A model generated the notes under the pieces. The model searched no databases. It worked only from the letters and a program-made list of their open reading frames with translations, and was not told the origin of the DNA. This document shows positions 1-5,960 of a stretch of 7,375 bases of DNA, one piece after another. This DNA is from Gemmatimonadota bacterium. GTDB taxonomy: Bacteria; Gemmatimonadota; Gemmatimonadetes; Gemmatimonadales; GWC2-71-9. Location: the NCBI GenBank assembly GCA_016880225.1, contig JAEHDT010000140.1, positions 1 to 7,375 of the forward strand, read 5' to 3'. Within the stretch, counting starts at the first letter, position 1, and each line of letters starts with the position of its first letter. Both the position numbers and the translations under genes were made by a program.

Positions 1-1
1 C

Positions 2-634
2 CGCCGTGGCCCGCGGCTCGCGGCGCGCCTGATGCTCCGGACGTCGCTCGCCACCGGCGGCGAGCCGCTGGCGTGGCGCTTCTGGCGGCGCCGCACCCGG
101 CCGCGCCCCATCGCCCTGGTGTGCGACATCTCGGGCTCCATGGAGCGCTACAGCCGCTTCCTGCTGCGGTTCGCGCATGCCCTGGCGCGCTCGGGGGCCG
201 CGGTGGAAGTGTTCGTGTTCGGAACCCGGCTCACCCGCATCACGCGGGAGCTGCGGCTGCGCGACCCCGACGCGGCGCTCGCGCGGGTGGCGGCCAAGGT
301 GGTGGACTGGAGCGGCGGGACGCGCATCGGGGCGAGCCTGCACGAGCTCAACCGCCGCTGGGTGCGGCGCACGATTCGCAGCGGCGCCATCGTCATGATC
401 GTATCGGACGGCTGGGAGCGCGACGAGCCGGCGCGCCTGGGACGGGAGATGGCGACCCTCAGGCGCTCGTGTCACCGGGTGGTGTGGCTCGACCCGCTCG
501 CAGGCCGGCCCGGGTTCGAGCCCGCGACGCAAGGGCTGGTCGCGGCGCTCCCACACGTGGACGAGCTGGTCGCCTGCGCCAACGTGGCGTCGCTGGAGGA
601 GCTGGCGGGGAGGCTGCATGAAGCAGTGGCTTGA
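2..634 (+). CDS. coxE: CoxE-like VWA domain protein (5' partial)
   Basis: This is a von Willebrand factor A protein of the CoxE type. In CO dehydrogenase clusters CoxE-like proteins work with a MoxR-type AAA+ ATPase (CoxD) in maturing the Mo/Cu active site; that role is known for the family and inferred here. The MIDAS metal site is visible: a DISGSM stretch near position 125, a GGTRIG segment near 315 supplying the threonine, and an IVSDGWERDEP segment near 400 supplying the last aspartate. The segment before it, RTSLATGGEP, matches the conserved linker that precedes the VWA domain in this family, where a longer N-terminal domain normally lies. The frame is open to the window edge, so the ATG at 32 is probably internal and the gene starts upstream. 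Its end overlaps the XdhC start by 17 bases, which suggests translational coupling in one operon. The VWA assignment is secure; the CoxE subtype rests on linker and neighbours. Confidence 0.85.
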   Translation, partial: RRGPRLAARLMLRTSLATGGEPLAWRFWRRRTRPRPIALVCDISGSMERYSRFLLRFAHALARSGAAVEVFVFGTRLTRITRELRLRDPDAALARVAAKVVDWSGGTRIGASLHELNRRWVRRTIRSGAIVMIVSDGWERDEPARLGREMATLRRSCHRVVWLDPLAGRPGFEPATQGLVAALPHVDELVACANVASLEELAGRLHEAVA

Positions 635-1706
635 AACGCGAGACGTCTTGGACTTCCTGGAGCGGGCGCGCGCCGCGGGACGGCGCGCCGCGCTCGCCAC
701 CGTGGTACGGGTGCGCGGCTCGGCGTATCGCCACGAGGGAGCGAAGCTGGCGGTGGCCGAGGACGGCAGCGGCGCGGGGAACGTGAGCGGCGGCTGCCTC
801 GAGCAGGATGTGCGCGAGCTGGCGCTGCAGGTGCTCCAGAGCGGCACGCCCCAGCTCCGGAACTACTGCTCGAGCGCGGATGAGATCGAGGCGTGGGATC
901 TGGGCGTGGGGTGTGAGGGCCAGGTGGACGTGTACGTGGAGCCGGCGGAGCCCCGACCGCGGGAGCGGGCGCTGCTGGACGGCCGGGCGCGGTTTGCGGT
1001 GTGCAGTCTACTGTCGGAAAAGGGGAAAGAGGGTAGCGGGAAGCGCCTGATCGTCACGAACCGAGCGGTCGAGGGCGACATCGGGTCGGCCGAGCTGAAT
1101 CGCGCGGCGGGCGCGCGGGCGCGCGAGCTGCTCCCTGCGGGGGAGTCGGCAATCCGTGAGATACAGGGCCGGTCGGTATTCTTCGACGTCCTGAGCCCGC
1201 CGCCCCAGTTGGTGGTCGTGGGCGCGGGGGACGACGCCCGGCCGCTCGCGCGCTTCGCGGCCGAGGTGGGGTTCCGCGTGGTGGTCGTGGACCGGAGGCC
1301 GGGACTCCTCACGCACGAGCGCTTTCCGGCGGCGGCACTGCTGGTGGAGAGCGGCGGCGACGAGCTGGCGAGCGTGCTGCCGCTCGACGCTGAGTGCTAT
1401 GCCGTCGTCATGAACCACAATTTCGCGGACGACCGGGCGTACCTGCGGGCCCTCGTGAAGACGCCGGTGGCGTACATCGGTATGCTGGGCCCGCGCCAGC
1501 GCACCGAGCGGATCCTCCGGAACCTGGCCGCGGAAGGTCCGATGGACGAGACGCGTGTGTACGGACCCGTGGGCCTGGACATCGGCACCGACGGGGCCGA
1601 GCAGGTGGCGCTCGCGGTGGTCGCGGAGATCCTCGCGGTGCGCTCGGGCCGGCGGGCCCGGTCGCTGCGGGAGCGCCAGGCGCCGATTCATGCCCCAACC
1701 GAGTGA
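618..1706 (+). CDS. xdhC: XdhC/CoxI family molybdenum hydroxylase maturation factor
   Basis: A 362-residue protein with both halves of the XdhC family. The N-terminal XdhC/CoxI domain (about residues 10-110) carries GSAYR (34-38), the VSGGCLEQDV motif with Cys60, and a second cysteine in GVGCEG (Cys99). The C-terminal Rossmann-like domain starts near residue 195 with VVVGAGDD (199-206) and continues through MNHNFADDRAYL and AYIGMLGPRQRT, all family hallmarks. Characterised XdhC binds molybdenum cofactor, promotes its sulfuration and delivers it to xanthine dehydrogenase; CoxI/CoxF-like paralogues serve related Mo hydroxylases in the cytoplasm. The ATG at 618 has a strong GGGGAGG ribosome binding site at 607-613, four bases upstream. 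The gene overlaps the VWA gene before it and the MocA-like gene after it, so the three are almost certainly one transcript. The target enzyme is not in the window. Confidence 0.93.
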   Translation: MKQWLETRDVLDFLERARAAGRRAALATVVRVRGSAYRHEGAKLAVAEDGSGAGNVSGGCLEQDVRELALQVLQSGTPQLRNYCSSADEIEAWDLGVGCEGQVDVYVEPAEPRPRERALLDGRARFAVCSLLSEKGKEGSGKRLIVTNRAVEGDIGSAELNRAAGARARELLPAGESAIREIQGRSVFFDVLSPPPQLVVVGAGDDARPLARFAAEVGFRVVVVDRRPGLLTHERFPAAALLVESGGDELASVLPLDAECYAVVMNHNFADDRAYLRALVKTPVAYIGMLGPRQRTERILRNLAAEGPMDETRVYGPVGLDIGTDGAEQVALAVVAEILAVRSGRRARSLRERQAPIHAPTE

Positions 1707-2298
1707 CTATCCTCGCGTCGCGGGAGTGATCCTCGCGGCGGGCGCGTCGCGCCGCATGGGCCGGAACAAGATGCTGCTGCAGCTCGACGGGGAGTCTCTG
1801 GTGCGCCGGGCGGCCACGCGGGCGCTCGCCGCGGGCCTCTCGCCCGTGGTGGTCGTGATCGGCCACGAGCCGGATCGGATCAGGGCCGAGCTCGAGGGCC
1901 TCGCTGTCGAGTTCGCGGTCAATCCCGACTTCACCGGACCCACGAGCGGCTCCCTGCATCGAGGCTTGAGCCGGCTTGGGCCCGACGTGGACGCGGTGGT
2001 GGTGATGCTGGGCGACATGGTGAAGGTCAGCGCCGAGACGCTCGCGATGCTGGTCGCCGGGGCGCGCGGCACCGACGCGCCGCTCGTGGTGTCGCGCTAC
2101 GGCGACGTCACCGCGCCGCCGCTCTTGTTCCGGCGGGCGTTGTTCCCTGAGCTGCTGGCGTGGACGGGGGAGGGATGCGGGAAGGCGGTGGTCCAGGCGC
2201 ACAGCGGCGAGGCGATGTTCATCGACCGGCCGGTCGCGCTGCTCGCGGACGTGGACACGCCGCAGGACTTCGAGTCGGCTCAGCGCGGATCGAGCTGA
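1690..2298 (+). CDS. mocA: MocA-like molybdenum cofactor nucleotidyltransferase
   Basis: A 202-residue NTP transferase of the MobA/MocA fold. MocA transfers CMP from CTP to molybdopterin, giving the cytosine dinucleotide cofactor used by xanthine dehydrogenase-family enzymes. The nucleotide-binding loop is LAAGASRRMGRNK (residues 15-27). A metal-binding aspartate is expected at Asp109 in VVVMLGDM, and the C-terminal DVDTP (187-191) is typical. The start is the ATG at 1690, since the nucleotide loop begins 14 residues later; an upstream GTG at 1555 would put the start deep inside xdhC. It overlaps xdhC by 17 bases in another frame. Two places vary from the usual pattern: the residue after GDM is Val instead of Pro, and the usual GDxGAR-like loop reads GEGCGKA. 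A MobA-like GTP-using enzyme is the alternative, but the xdhC neighbour favours MocA. Confidence 0.87.
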   Translation: MPQPSDYPRVAGVILAAGASRRMGRNKMLLQLDGESLVRRAATRALAAGLSPVVVVIGHEPDRIRAELEGLAVEFAVNPDFTGPTSGSLHRGLSRLGPDVDAVVVMLGDMVKVSAETLAMLVAGARGTDAPLVVSRYGDVTAPPLLFRRALFPELLAWTGEGCGKAVVQAHSGEAMFIDRPVALLADVDTPQDFESAQRGSS

Positions 2299-2317
2299 GG
2301 CTCTCGGCCTTCCGAGC

Positions 2318-2563
2318 TCACGACAGCCCCAGCCGGGCTGTCAGGTGGGCGCCAACCGGAGCGGTGATGATCCCCCGCTTGACCGCATCCGCGAGCGCCG
2401 CCGTCGTGGCGGCCCGATCGGCATCCAGTCCCCGCTCCCGCAGCTCCCGGAGGATGCGCGCGAGCCGGCCGTCATAGTCCTGCGATTGGAGCGTTCCCGC
2501 GTCCGTCTCTTGCTTCAGCTTTTCCAGCTCCTGTACGAAGCGCTGCAGTGTGATCGGTGCCAT
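2318..2563 (-). CDS. Small hypothetical helical protein
   Basis: An 81-residue protein I do not recognise. It is rich in Leu, Arg, Glu and Ala and looks mostly alpha-helical, with charged, heptad-like stretches at about residues 5-20 (FVQELEKLKQE) and 30-46 (RLARILRELRERG). There is no signal peptide, membrane segment, cysteine or clear metal site. It is supported as a real gene by a strong ribosome binding site (GGAGAAGG on the minus strand, positions 2568-2575, four bases before the ATG) and by GC-rich third positions in this frame. It converges on the molybdenum-cofactor operon with a 19-base gap and diverges from hsp20 across a 255-base region. A small cytosolic regulatory or stress protein is conceivable, but nothing in the sequence shows it. 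Confidence 0.6.
   Translation of the reverse strand: MAPITLQRFVQELEKLKQETDAGTLQSQDYDGRLARILRELRERGLDADRAATTAALADAVKRGIITAPVGAHLTARLGLS
2322..2342. terminator. Inverted repeat between convergent genes, possible terminator
   Basis: GACAGCCC (2322-2329) pairs perfectly with GGGCTGTC (2335-2342) around a five-base loop. It lies just past the end of the MocA-like gene and inside the last codons of the convergent minus-strand gene, where a bidirectional terminator would be expected. A smaller stem, CTCGG/CCGAG with a CCTT loop, precedes it at 2303-2316. Neither is followed by a T-run on either strand, so classical intrinsic termination is not supported, and the palindrome may be partly due to GC-rich coding sequence. 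Confidence 0.35.
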
Positions 2564-2818
2564 GCGACCTTCTCCAGAGAATTGGCTGGAAAGGTATCAC
2601 TCGCTGCCCACGGGCGCGCGAACCGCGTTGAAGGGATACGGAGCTTGGGCGGACTCGTGGTTTCAGCACTGCGCCCAGACTTTACCATTCTAGTCAAGTC
2701 ATACGTCCAAATCTAACATGTACTTGACAAACAGAGTACATCGCGTCATCCTTAGGACAGTCAGAGAAGGCGCAACCTGTACCAGGAATCGACTCGCAAG
2801 AGAGAGACAGAGGGCGAT
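2564..2818. promoter_or_regulatory. Divergent intergenic region upstream of hsp20
   Basis: This 255-base gap separates the minus-strand small gene from hsp20. Its middle (about 2660-2760) is clearly more AT-rich than the flanking genes, as expected for promoters. It contains the TTGACA box and dyads annotated separately. On the minus strand a TAGAAT hexamer (complement of 2687-2692) could be a -10 for the small gene, but I see no good -35 at the right distance. The hsp20 leader (about 2755-2818) is purine-rich near its end. The gap holds no convincing gene of its own. Confidence 0.5.
2718..2752 (+). promoter_or_regulatory. Probable hsp20 promoter with overlapping dyad operator
   Basis: A consensus -35 box TTGACA lies at 2724-2729; 17 bases later CATCCT (2747-2752) is a poor -10 (three of six matches), so the start point is uncertain. 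The -35 sits inside a perfect 7-bp inverted repeat, ATGTACT (2718-2724) and AGTACAT (2735-2741), separated by 10 bases. A repressor bound to this dyad would block the -35 region. The layout resembles heat-shock operators such as CIRCE and HAIR, but the base sequence matches neither. Regulation by this site is inferred. Confidence 0.45.
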
Positions 2819-3295
2819 ATGGTAGGCATTACGCAGAGGGACCCGACGATGGAGCTGTTGCATCAGCTGGAGCACCGCATGGGCCGGATCTTCAACGACC
2901 CGTTCCGGACATTCGAGTGGCCCGAACACGAGGCTGCGACCACCGCGTGGCAGCCGCTGGTGGACATCTTTGAGGAGCCCGATGTCATCCGCCTAGTGGC
3001 GGAGATACCTGGGGTGAACCCTGAGGATGTGAAGATCTCGGTCGAGAGCAACCTGCTGACGATCAAGGGCACCAAGGAGCAGGTGGCAGAGGAGAAGGCC
3101 GAGAAGGTGCATCGTTATGAGCGGACCTATGGCGCTTTCGAGCGGACGTTCCGGTTGTCCGCCTCGATCGATCCCAACAAGATCAAGGCGACCTACCACC
3201 TCGGCGTGCTGACGATCATGCTGCCGAAGGCGGAGACGGCCAAGCCCCATCTGATCAAGGTGGAAGTCACGGCGGAGAAGGCGTTGAAGGCGTGA
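2819..3295 (+). CDS. hsp20: Small heat-shock protein, Hsp20/alpha-crystallin family
   Basis: A 158-residue small heat-shock protein, normal length for bacterial class A Hsp20. These ATP-independent chaperones form oligomers, hold unfolding proteins in the cytoplasm and pass them to DnaK/ClpB. The alpha-crystallin domain spans about residues 44-150: WQPLVDIFEEPD at its start, then AEIPGV, YERTYGAFERTFRL and GVLTIMLPK (129-137), the conserved G-V-L signature; the residue before it is Leu where Asn is common. An I-x-V tail motif for oligomer contacts is IKV (146-148). The N-terminal arm has an MELLHQLEHRMGRIFNDPF amphipathic segment typical of the family. The ATG at 2819 has an AGAGGG-type ribosome binding site ending at 2814. 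The stop overlaps a GTG of the next frame, suggesting a two-gene operon. Base composition is a little less GC-rich than in the flanking genes. Confidence 0.96.
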   Translation: MVGITQRDPTMELLHQLEHRMGRIFNDPFRTFEWPEHEAATTAWQPLVDIFEEPDVIRLVAEIPGVNPEDVKISVESNLLTIKGTKEQVAEEKAEKVHRYERTYGAFERTFRLSASIDPNKIKATYHLGVLTIMLPKAETAKPHLIKVEVTAEKALKA

Positions 3296-3321
3296 GGTCA
3301 CGCCCGGAACAGGGGGACGGG

Positions 3322-3660
3322 ATGTTGGCCGCCCCCCCGCATCGCGTCGCACCCAGCGACTTTCCGGACCGGTTTCGCGCGCGGGTGGAGCTGCAAGGGG
3401 CGATTCTCGCCGCGGAGGAGCTCTCACACGTGGGGGAGTGGTACCCACGGTGCCACGGCAAGGACGATTGGAACGTTCGCCAGTATGCCAGGGCGACTGG
3501 TCTGGGCGCCCGCGAGTATCGCGTCGTGCGGGGCGGCAGCACCCAAGATGTGTACCGCAGCAGCGACCTCGACCATGCGGCCGCCGTGCGGGAGGCGCTC
3601 AACGAGCTCGAGTCCCAGGAATGCCGTGCCGACACAACCGCTCAGAACAGCTCCAGCTGA
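3322..3660 (+). CDS. Hypothetical protein coupled to hsp20
   Basis: An unrecognised protein of 112 residues from the ATG at 3322, or 122 from a GTG at 3292 that overlaps the hsp20 stop as GTGA. I prefer 3322 because AGGGGG (3311-3316) gives it a good ribosome binding site, while the GTG would rely on coupling. Third positions in this frame are strongly G/C, supporting real coding. Its middle (FRARVELQGAILAAEEL, then WYPRCHGKDDW) looks like a folded domain with helices, a Trp/Tyr-rich loop and a single Cys-His pair; a GGSTQDVYRSSD turn and a C-terminal helix (AAAVREALNEL) follow. There is no signal peptide or membrane segment. The last 19 bases overlap the 3' end of the convergent DUF2779 gene. 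Position suggests expression together with Hsp20; a stress role is a guess. Confidence 0.55.
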   Translation: MLAAPPHRVAPSDFPDRFRARVELQGAILAAEELSHVGEWYPRCHGKDDWNVRQYARATGLGAREYRVVRGGSTQDVYRSSDLDHAAAVREALNELESQECRADTTAQNSSS

Positions 3661-5141
3661 TCCACCACGAGACTCCTGAGTTTCTCGAGCAGCTTCACCA
3701 TCGCCCACGTGTCCCGCTCGCAGTAGGCGAGCAGCGCCTCCCGCAACGCGGCGCGCTCGGCCGCCGGCGTCCGGTCGGCCTCGAGCATCAGCCGCTGCAG
3801 CTCCACCGTCGCCTTCTCGCCGTCCTGAATCTTCAGGTCCGTGTACGACAGCCCCGGCACGAGCGCCGGGAGCGTCTTCTTGATGCTGAACCCACCGCCG
3901 AAGTCGGGGTGGTACACGTGGCTGCGCACGGCGGGCAAGAGATCCACCAGCCGCTTTTCGATGCGCTCGAGCTCACGCGCGTGCGTAGGCACCGCTTCCC
4001 GCAGCTGCTTGAGGCACTCGCGCTCGAAGCTCGCGTAATAGGCCACGACCTTGCGCCCCCCCGCACACGCCGCCACCAGGGCTTCGGCGAGCGCGGGCCG
4101 GGGATCCTCGGGCCCCGTGGCGATCCACTCGTAATGGACCAGCCCGCGGTCCCGCTCCTCCACGTGCACACTGAACTGTACCGGCACCTGCTGCCACGGA
4201 CGGCACCCCGGCCAGCGCGGGATCGCGAGGCTCACGGTCTCGAAATCGAGAAACGCGAGCGGTGAAGCGAATTGGGCGAGCGCCGACTTGAGCGTCGGCT
4301 CCACCACCACGCGCCCGGTGCGCACCGCCTTCACCTGACGCGCGTGGATCACCGACAGCTCCAGATCCGAGGGGAGGTCGTAGATCGTGGCGTACCCGTC
4401 GGCCTCGAGCTCGAGCGCCCGCTTGCGGTCGATCCGGTACAGCCTGCTCACGTGCTGATCGGGCACCTTGGGCCAGCAGCGCTCGATGAAGGGGCACTCG
4501 TACGGTCTGCTGCAGTGGTCCCCGATCGGCACGTCGGGCAGCGGTCCTTCCAGCATGCGTTGCTGCGCGGCGAGCTCGTCGGGCAGACCGACCAGCGCGC
4601 CCTCGACCAGCGCCGTCACGTCCTCCCGCACGAACAGGTTCGACAGGTCGGGATGGCGGCAGTCGGGGTTCAGGTGCATCACCTCCGCCCGCTCCACCTG
4701 GAGCCCCGCCCGGCGCAGCACGTGCACTTGCACCGCCGCGTCGGGTAGATGCTCCGGCTTGCGGCTGTTCGACGCCTTCACCTCGATGACGGTATGGCCG
4801 CGGGAAGTCCGCTCCAGGATGTCCACTCCGACGTACGTCTCGTCGGCCAGGAACCACGCCTCGTAGATCGCCGGCGGGTCGCGCATCAGAACCTCCCGCG
4901 TGGCCGCGACCTTGTTGTCGTATTGATAGAACGGCAGGCCGATCAGCTCGCCCCCGGGAACGTAGCCCCGCGCCCGCTCGCCCACTTCCTTGCCTTGCGC
5001 GAACAGGTTCTCCTGCCCCGGCGTGGGCGCGAGCTCCGGCGCGTCCGGCTCGTGCACTCGCCACCACAGCTGCTTGTGACATTGCAGACCCTGGACGTAG
5101 CGCGACTTGGAGAGGCGTGGCGGTCTGGCGGCGGAGGGCAT
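3642..5141 (-). CDS. DUF2779 protein: Cas4-like PD-(D/E)XK nuclease fused to DEDD-type exonuclease-like domain
   Basis: A 499-residue protein with two apparent nuclease modules. The N-terminal part (about 10-225) resembles Cas4/RecB-type nucleases: LSKSRYVQGLQC opens it, Asp107 lies in GVDIL, Glu120 and Lys122 in IEVKAS, and Gln138 in QVHVL. Four cysteines, Cys21 and Cys210, Cys216, Cys222, are placed as in iron-sulfur-binding Cas4/AddB nucleases. The C-terminal part (about 293-490) is DUF2779, with FLDFET (Asp299, Glu301), YYASFERE near 370, GGGFSIKKTLPAL, and CERDTWAMV (Asp477), which read like the motifs of a DnaQ/RNase H-fold 3'-5' exonuclease. The biological role of DUF2779 proteins is not established as far as I know; DNA repair or defence is inference. 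The ATG at 5141 is chosen because the domain begins ten residues later; a GTG at 5189 would add 16 residues, lacks a ribosome binding site and lies in the next gene's promoter. The gene stands alone on its strand. Confidence 0.85.
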   Translation of the reverse strand: MPSAARPPRLSKSRYVQGLQCHKQLWWRVHEPDAPELAPTPGQENLFAQGKEVGERARGYVPGGELIGLPFYQYDNKVAATREVLMRDPPAIYEAWFLADETYVGVDILERTSRGHTVIEVKASNSRKPEHLPDAAVQVHVLRRAGLQVERAEVMHLNPDCRHPDLSNLFVREDVTALVEGALVGLPDELAAQQRMLEGPLPDVPIGDHCSRPYECPFIERCWPKVPDQHVSRLYRIDRKRALELEADGYATIYDLPSDLELSVIHARQVKAVRTGRVVVEPTLKSALAQFASPLAFLDFETVSLAIPRWPGCRPWQQVPVQFSVHVEERDRGLVHYEWIATGPEDPRPALAEALVAACAGGRKVVAYYASFERECLKQLREAVPTHARELERIEKRLVDLLPAVRSHVYHPDFGGGFSIKKTLPALVPGLSYTDLKIQDGEKATVELQRLMLEADRTPAAERAALREALLAYCERDTWAMVKLLEKLRSLVVDQLELF

Positions 5142-5158
5142 GCCCTGAACACTAACTA

Positions 5159-5188
5159 TTGACTTTGGTGCCCGCCGCTCCGTATACA
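5159..5188 (+). promoter_or_regulatory. Predicted sigma-70 type promoter for the NarL-type regulator
   Basis: TTGACT at 5159-5164 (five of six matches to the -35 consensus) is followed after 18 bases by TATACA at 5183-5188 (four of six matches to the -10 consensus). It lies 36 bases upstream of the response-regulator ATG, in a short region between divergent genes, which is the right place. A -10/-35 match in a GC-rich genome stands out, but transcription has not been shown. Confidence 0.45.
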
Positions 5189-5223
5189 CCTGTACGGAAG
5201 AACGCGAGCGTGCGGAGGAAGTG

Positions 5224-5856
5224 ATGTCCCTGCGGGTCGTACTGGCCGACGATCATCCCATGCTCAGGCACGGTGTGCGCGCGCTGCTCGAGCAACACGG
5301 TGTCGAGGTCGTGGCCGAAGCGTCGGACGGCCGGGCGGCCGTCGAGGCGGCGCGGCGGCACCGCCCGGACGTCGTCGTGCTCGACATCATGATGCCGCTC
5401 TTGAACGGCATCGACGCCGCGCGCGAGATCGCCGAGACGTGCCCCGAGACTCAGGTCGTGCTGCTCACCGCGCTCGAGCAGGAGCGTCTGGTCACGGAGA
5501 GCGTGCACGCGGGCGTGCGGGGGTTCGTGCTCAAGACCCAGGCCGGGGAGGATCTGGTCCAGGCGATCGAGCAGGTGTCGCGGGGAGGATTCTACGTGGG
5601 GGCGGGTGTCTCCCAGGCCGTCGTCCGGGCGTGCCGGGATGCCGCCGCCGAAGACCGCGCCCGGCTCACCTCGCGCGAGCGTCAGGTCGTGCAGCTCGTG
5701 GCGGAGGGCAAATCCACGAAACAGGTCGCCGCCCTGCTCGACATCACCCTCAAGACCGTTGAGTTTCACCGCGCCCGGGTCATGAAGAAGCTCGACGTGC
5801 ACGACGTGGCGGGTCTCGTCCGCTACGCCATCCGCGAGGGTCTGATCACCCCGTAA
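5224..5856 (+). CDS. NarL/FixJ family DNA-binding response regulator
   Basis: A 210-residue two-component response regulator. The receiver domain (about 3-120) has all the key residues: the acidic pair Asp9-Asp10, phospho-acceptor Asp54 in VVVLDIMMP, switch Thr82 in VVLLTA and Lys104 in FVLKT. The C-terminal LuxR-type helix-turn-helix (about 145-205) is complete, with LTSRERQVVQLVAEGKSTKQ, TLKTVEFHRARVMKKL and an ALVRYAI-like end. Phosphorylation by a sensor kinase would promote dimerisation and DNA binding. No kinase gene is in the window, so the signal is unknown. The start is the ATG at 5224: GGAGGA (5214-5219) sits four bases upstream, while the GTG at 5221 would be too close. The gene is divergent from the DUF2779 nuclease. 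The next gene also encodes a receiver-like protein, so the two may belong to one signalling group. Confidence 0.94.
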   Translation: MSLRVVLADDHPMLRHGVRALLEQHGVEVVAEASDGRAAVEAARRHRPDVVVLDIMMPLLNGIDAAREIAETCPETQVVLLTALEQERLVTESVHAGVRGFVLKTQAGEDLVQAIEQVSRGGFYVGAGVSQAVVRACRDAAAEDRARLTSRERQVVQLVAEGKSTKQVAALLDITLKTVEFHRARVMKKLDVHDVAGLVRYAIREGLITP

Positions 5857-5880
5857 CCCAGGTCTTCTCCCCTCGTCCAG

Positions 5881-5896
5881 CTAGGGTTTTCCCTGG
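5881..5896. repeat. Short palindrome downstream of the response regulator
   Basis: CTAGGG and CCCTGG flank a TTTT loop and can pair over six positions with one T-G wobble. It lies 25 bases after the NarL-type regulator and about 65 bases before the next start. It may be a regulator binding site or a weak hairpin. With T's in the loop and not after the stem, it is not a standard terminator. Confidence 0.25.
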
Positions 5897-5960
5897 TTCT
5901 CCCGGGCACCTGCATCGGCAGATTCACGTGGAGATCCTCCTCGTCCCGGGAGCATTGAGC

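Noticed and set aside
2345..2716. Plus-strand frame opposite the small minus-strand gene
   Set aside because: It has no good ribosome binding site and runs into the AT-rich promoter region; the minus-strand frame has a strong ribosome binding site and better codon use.
2718..2741. CIRCE or HAIR heat-shock operator upstream of hsp20
   Set aside because: The dyad has a similar layout but its arms do not match either consensus, so it is reported only as an unassigned dyad.
3267..3635. Minus-strand frame opposite the unknown gene after hsp20
   Set aside because: Ser/Arg-rich, no ribosome binding site, overlaps the 3' end of hsp20; the plus-strand frame has the coding-like third-position bias.
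3973..5082. Long second minus-strand frame inside the DUF2779 gene
   Set aside because: Low-complexity Arg/Ala/Gly sequence without motifs; the overlapping frame carries clear nuclease motifs.
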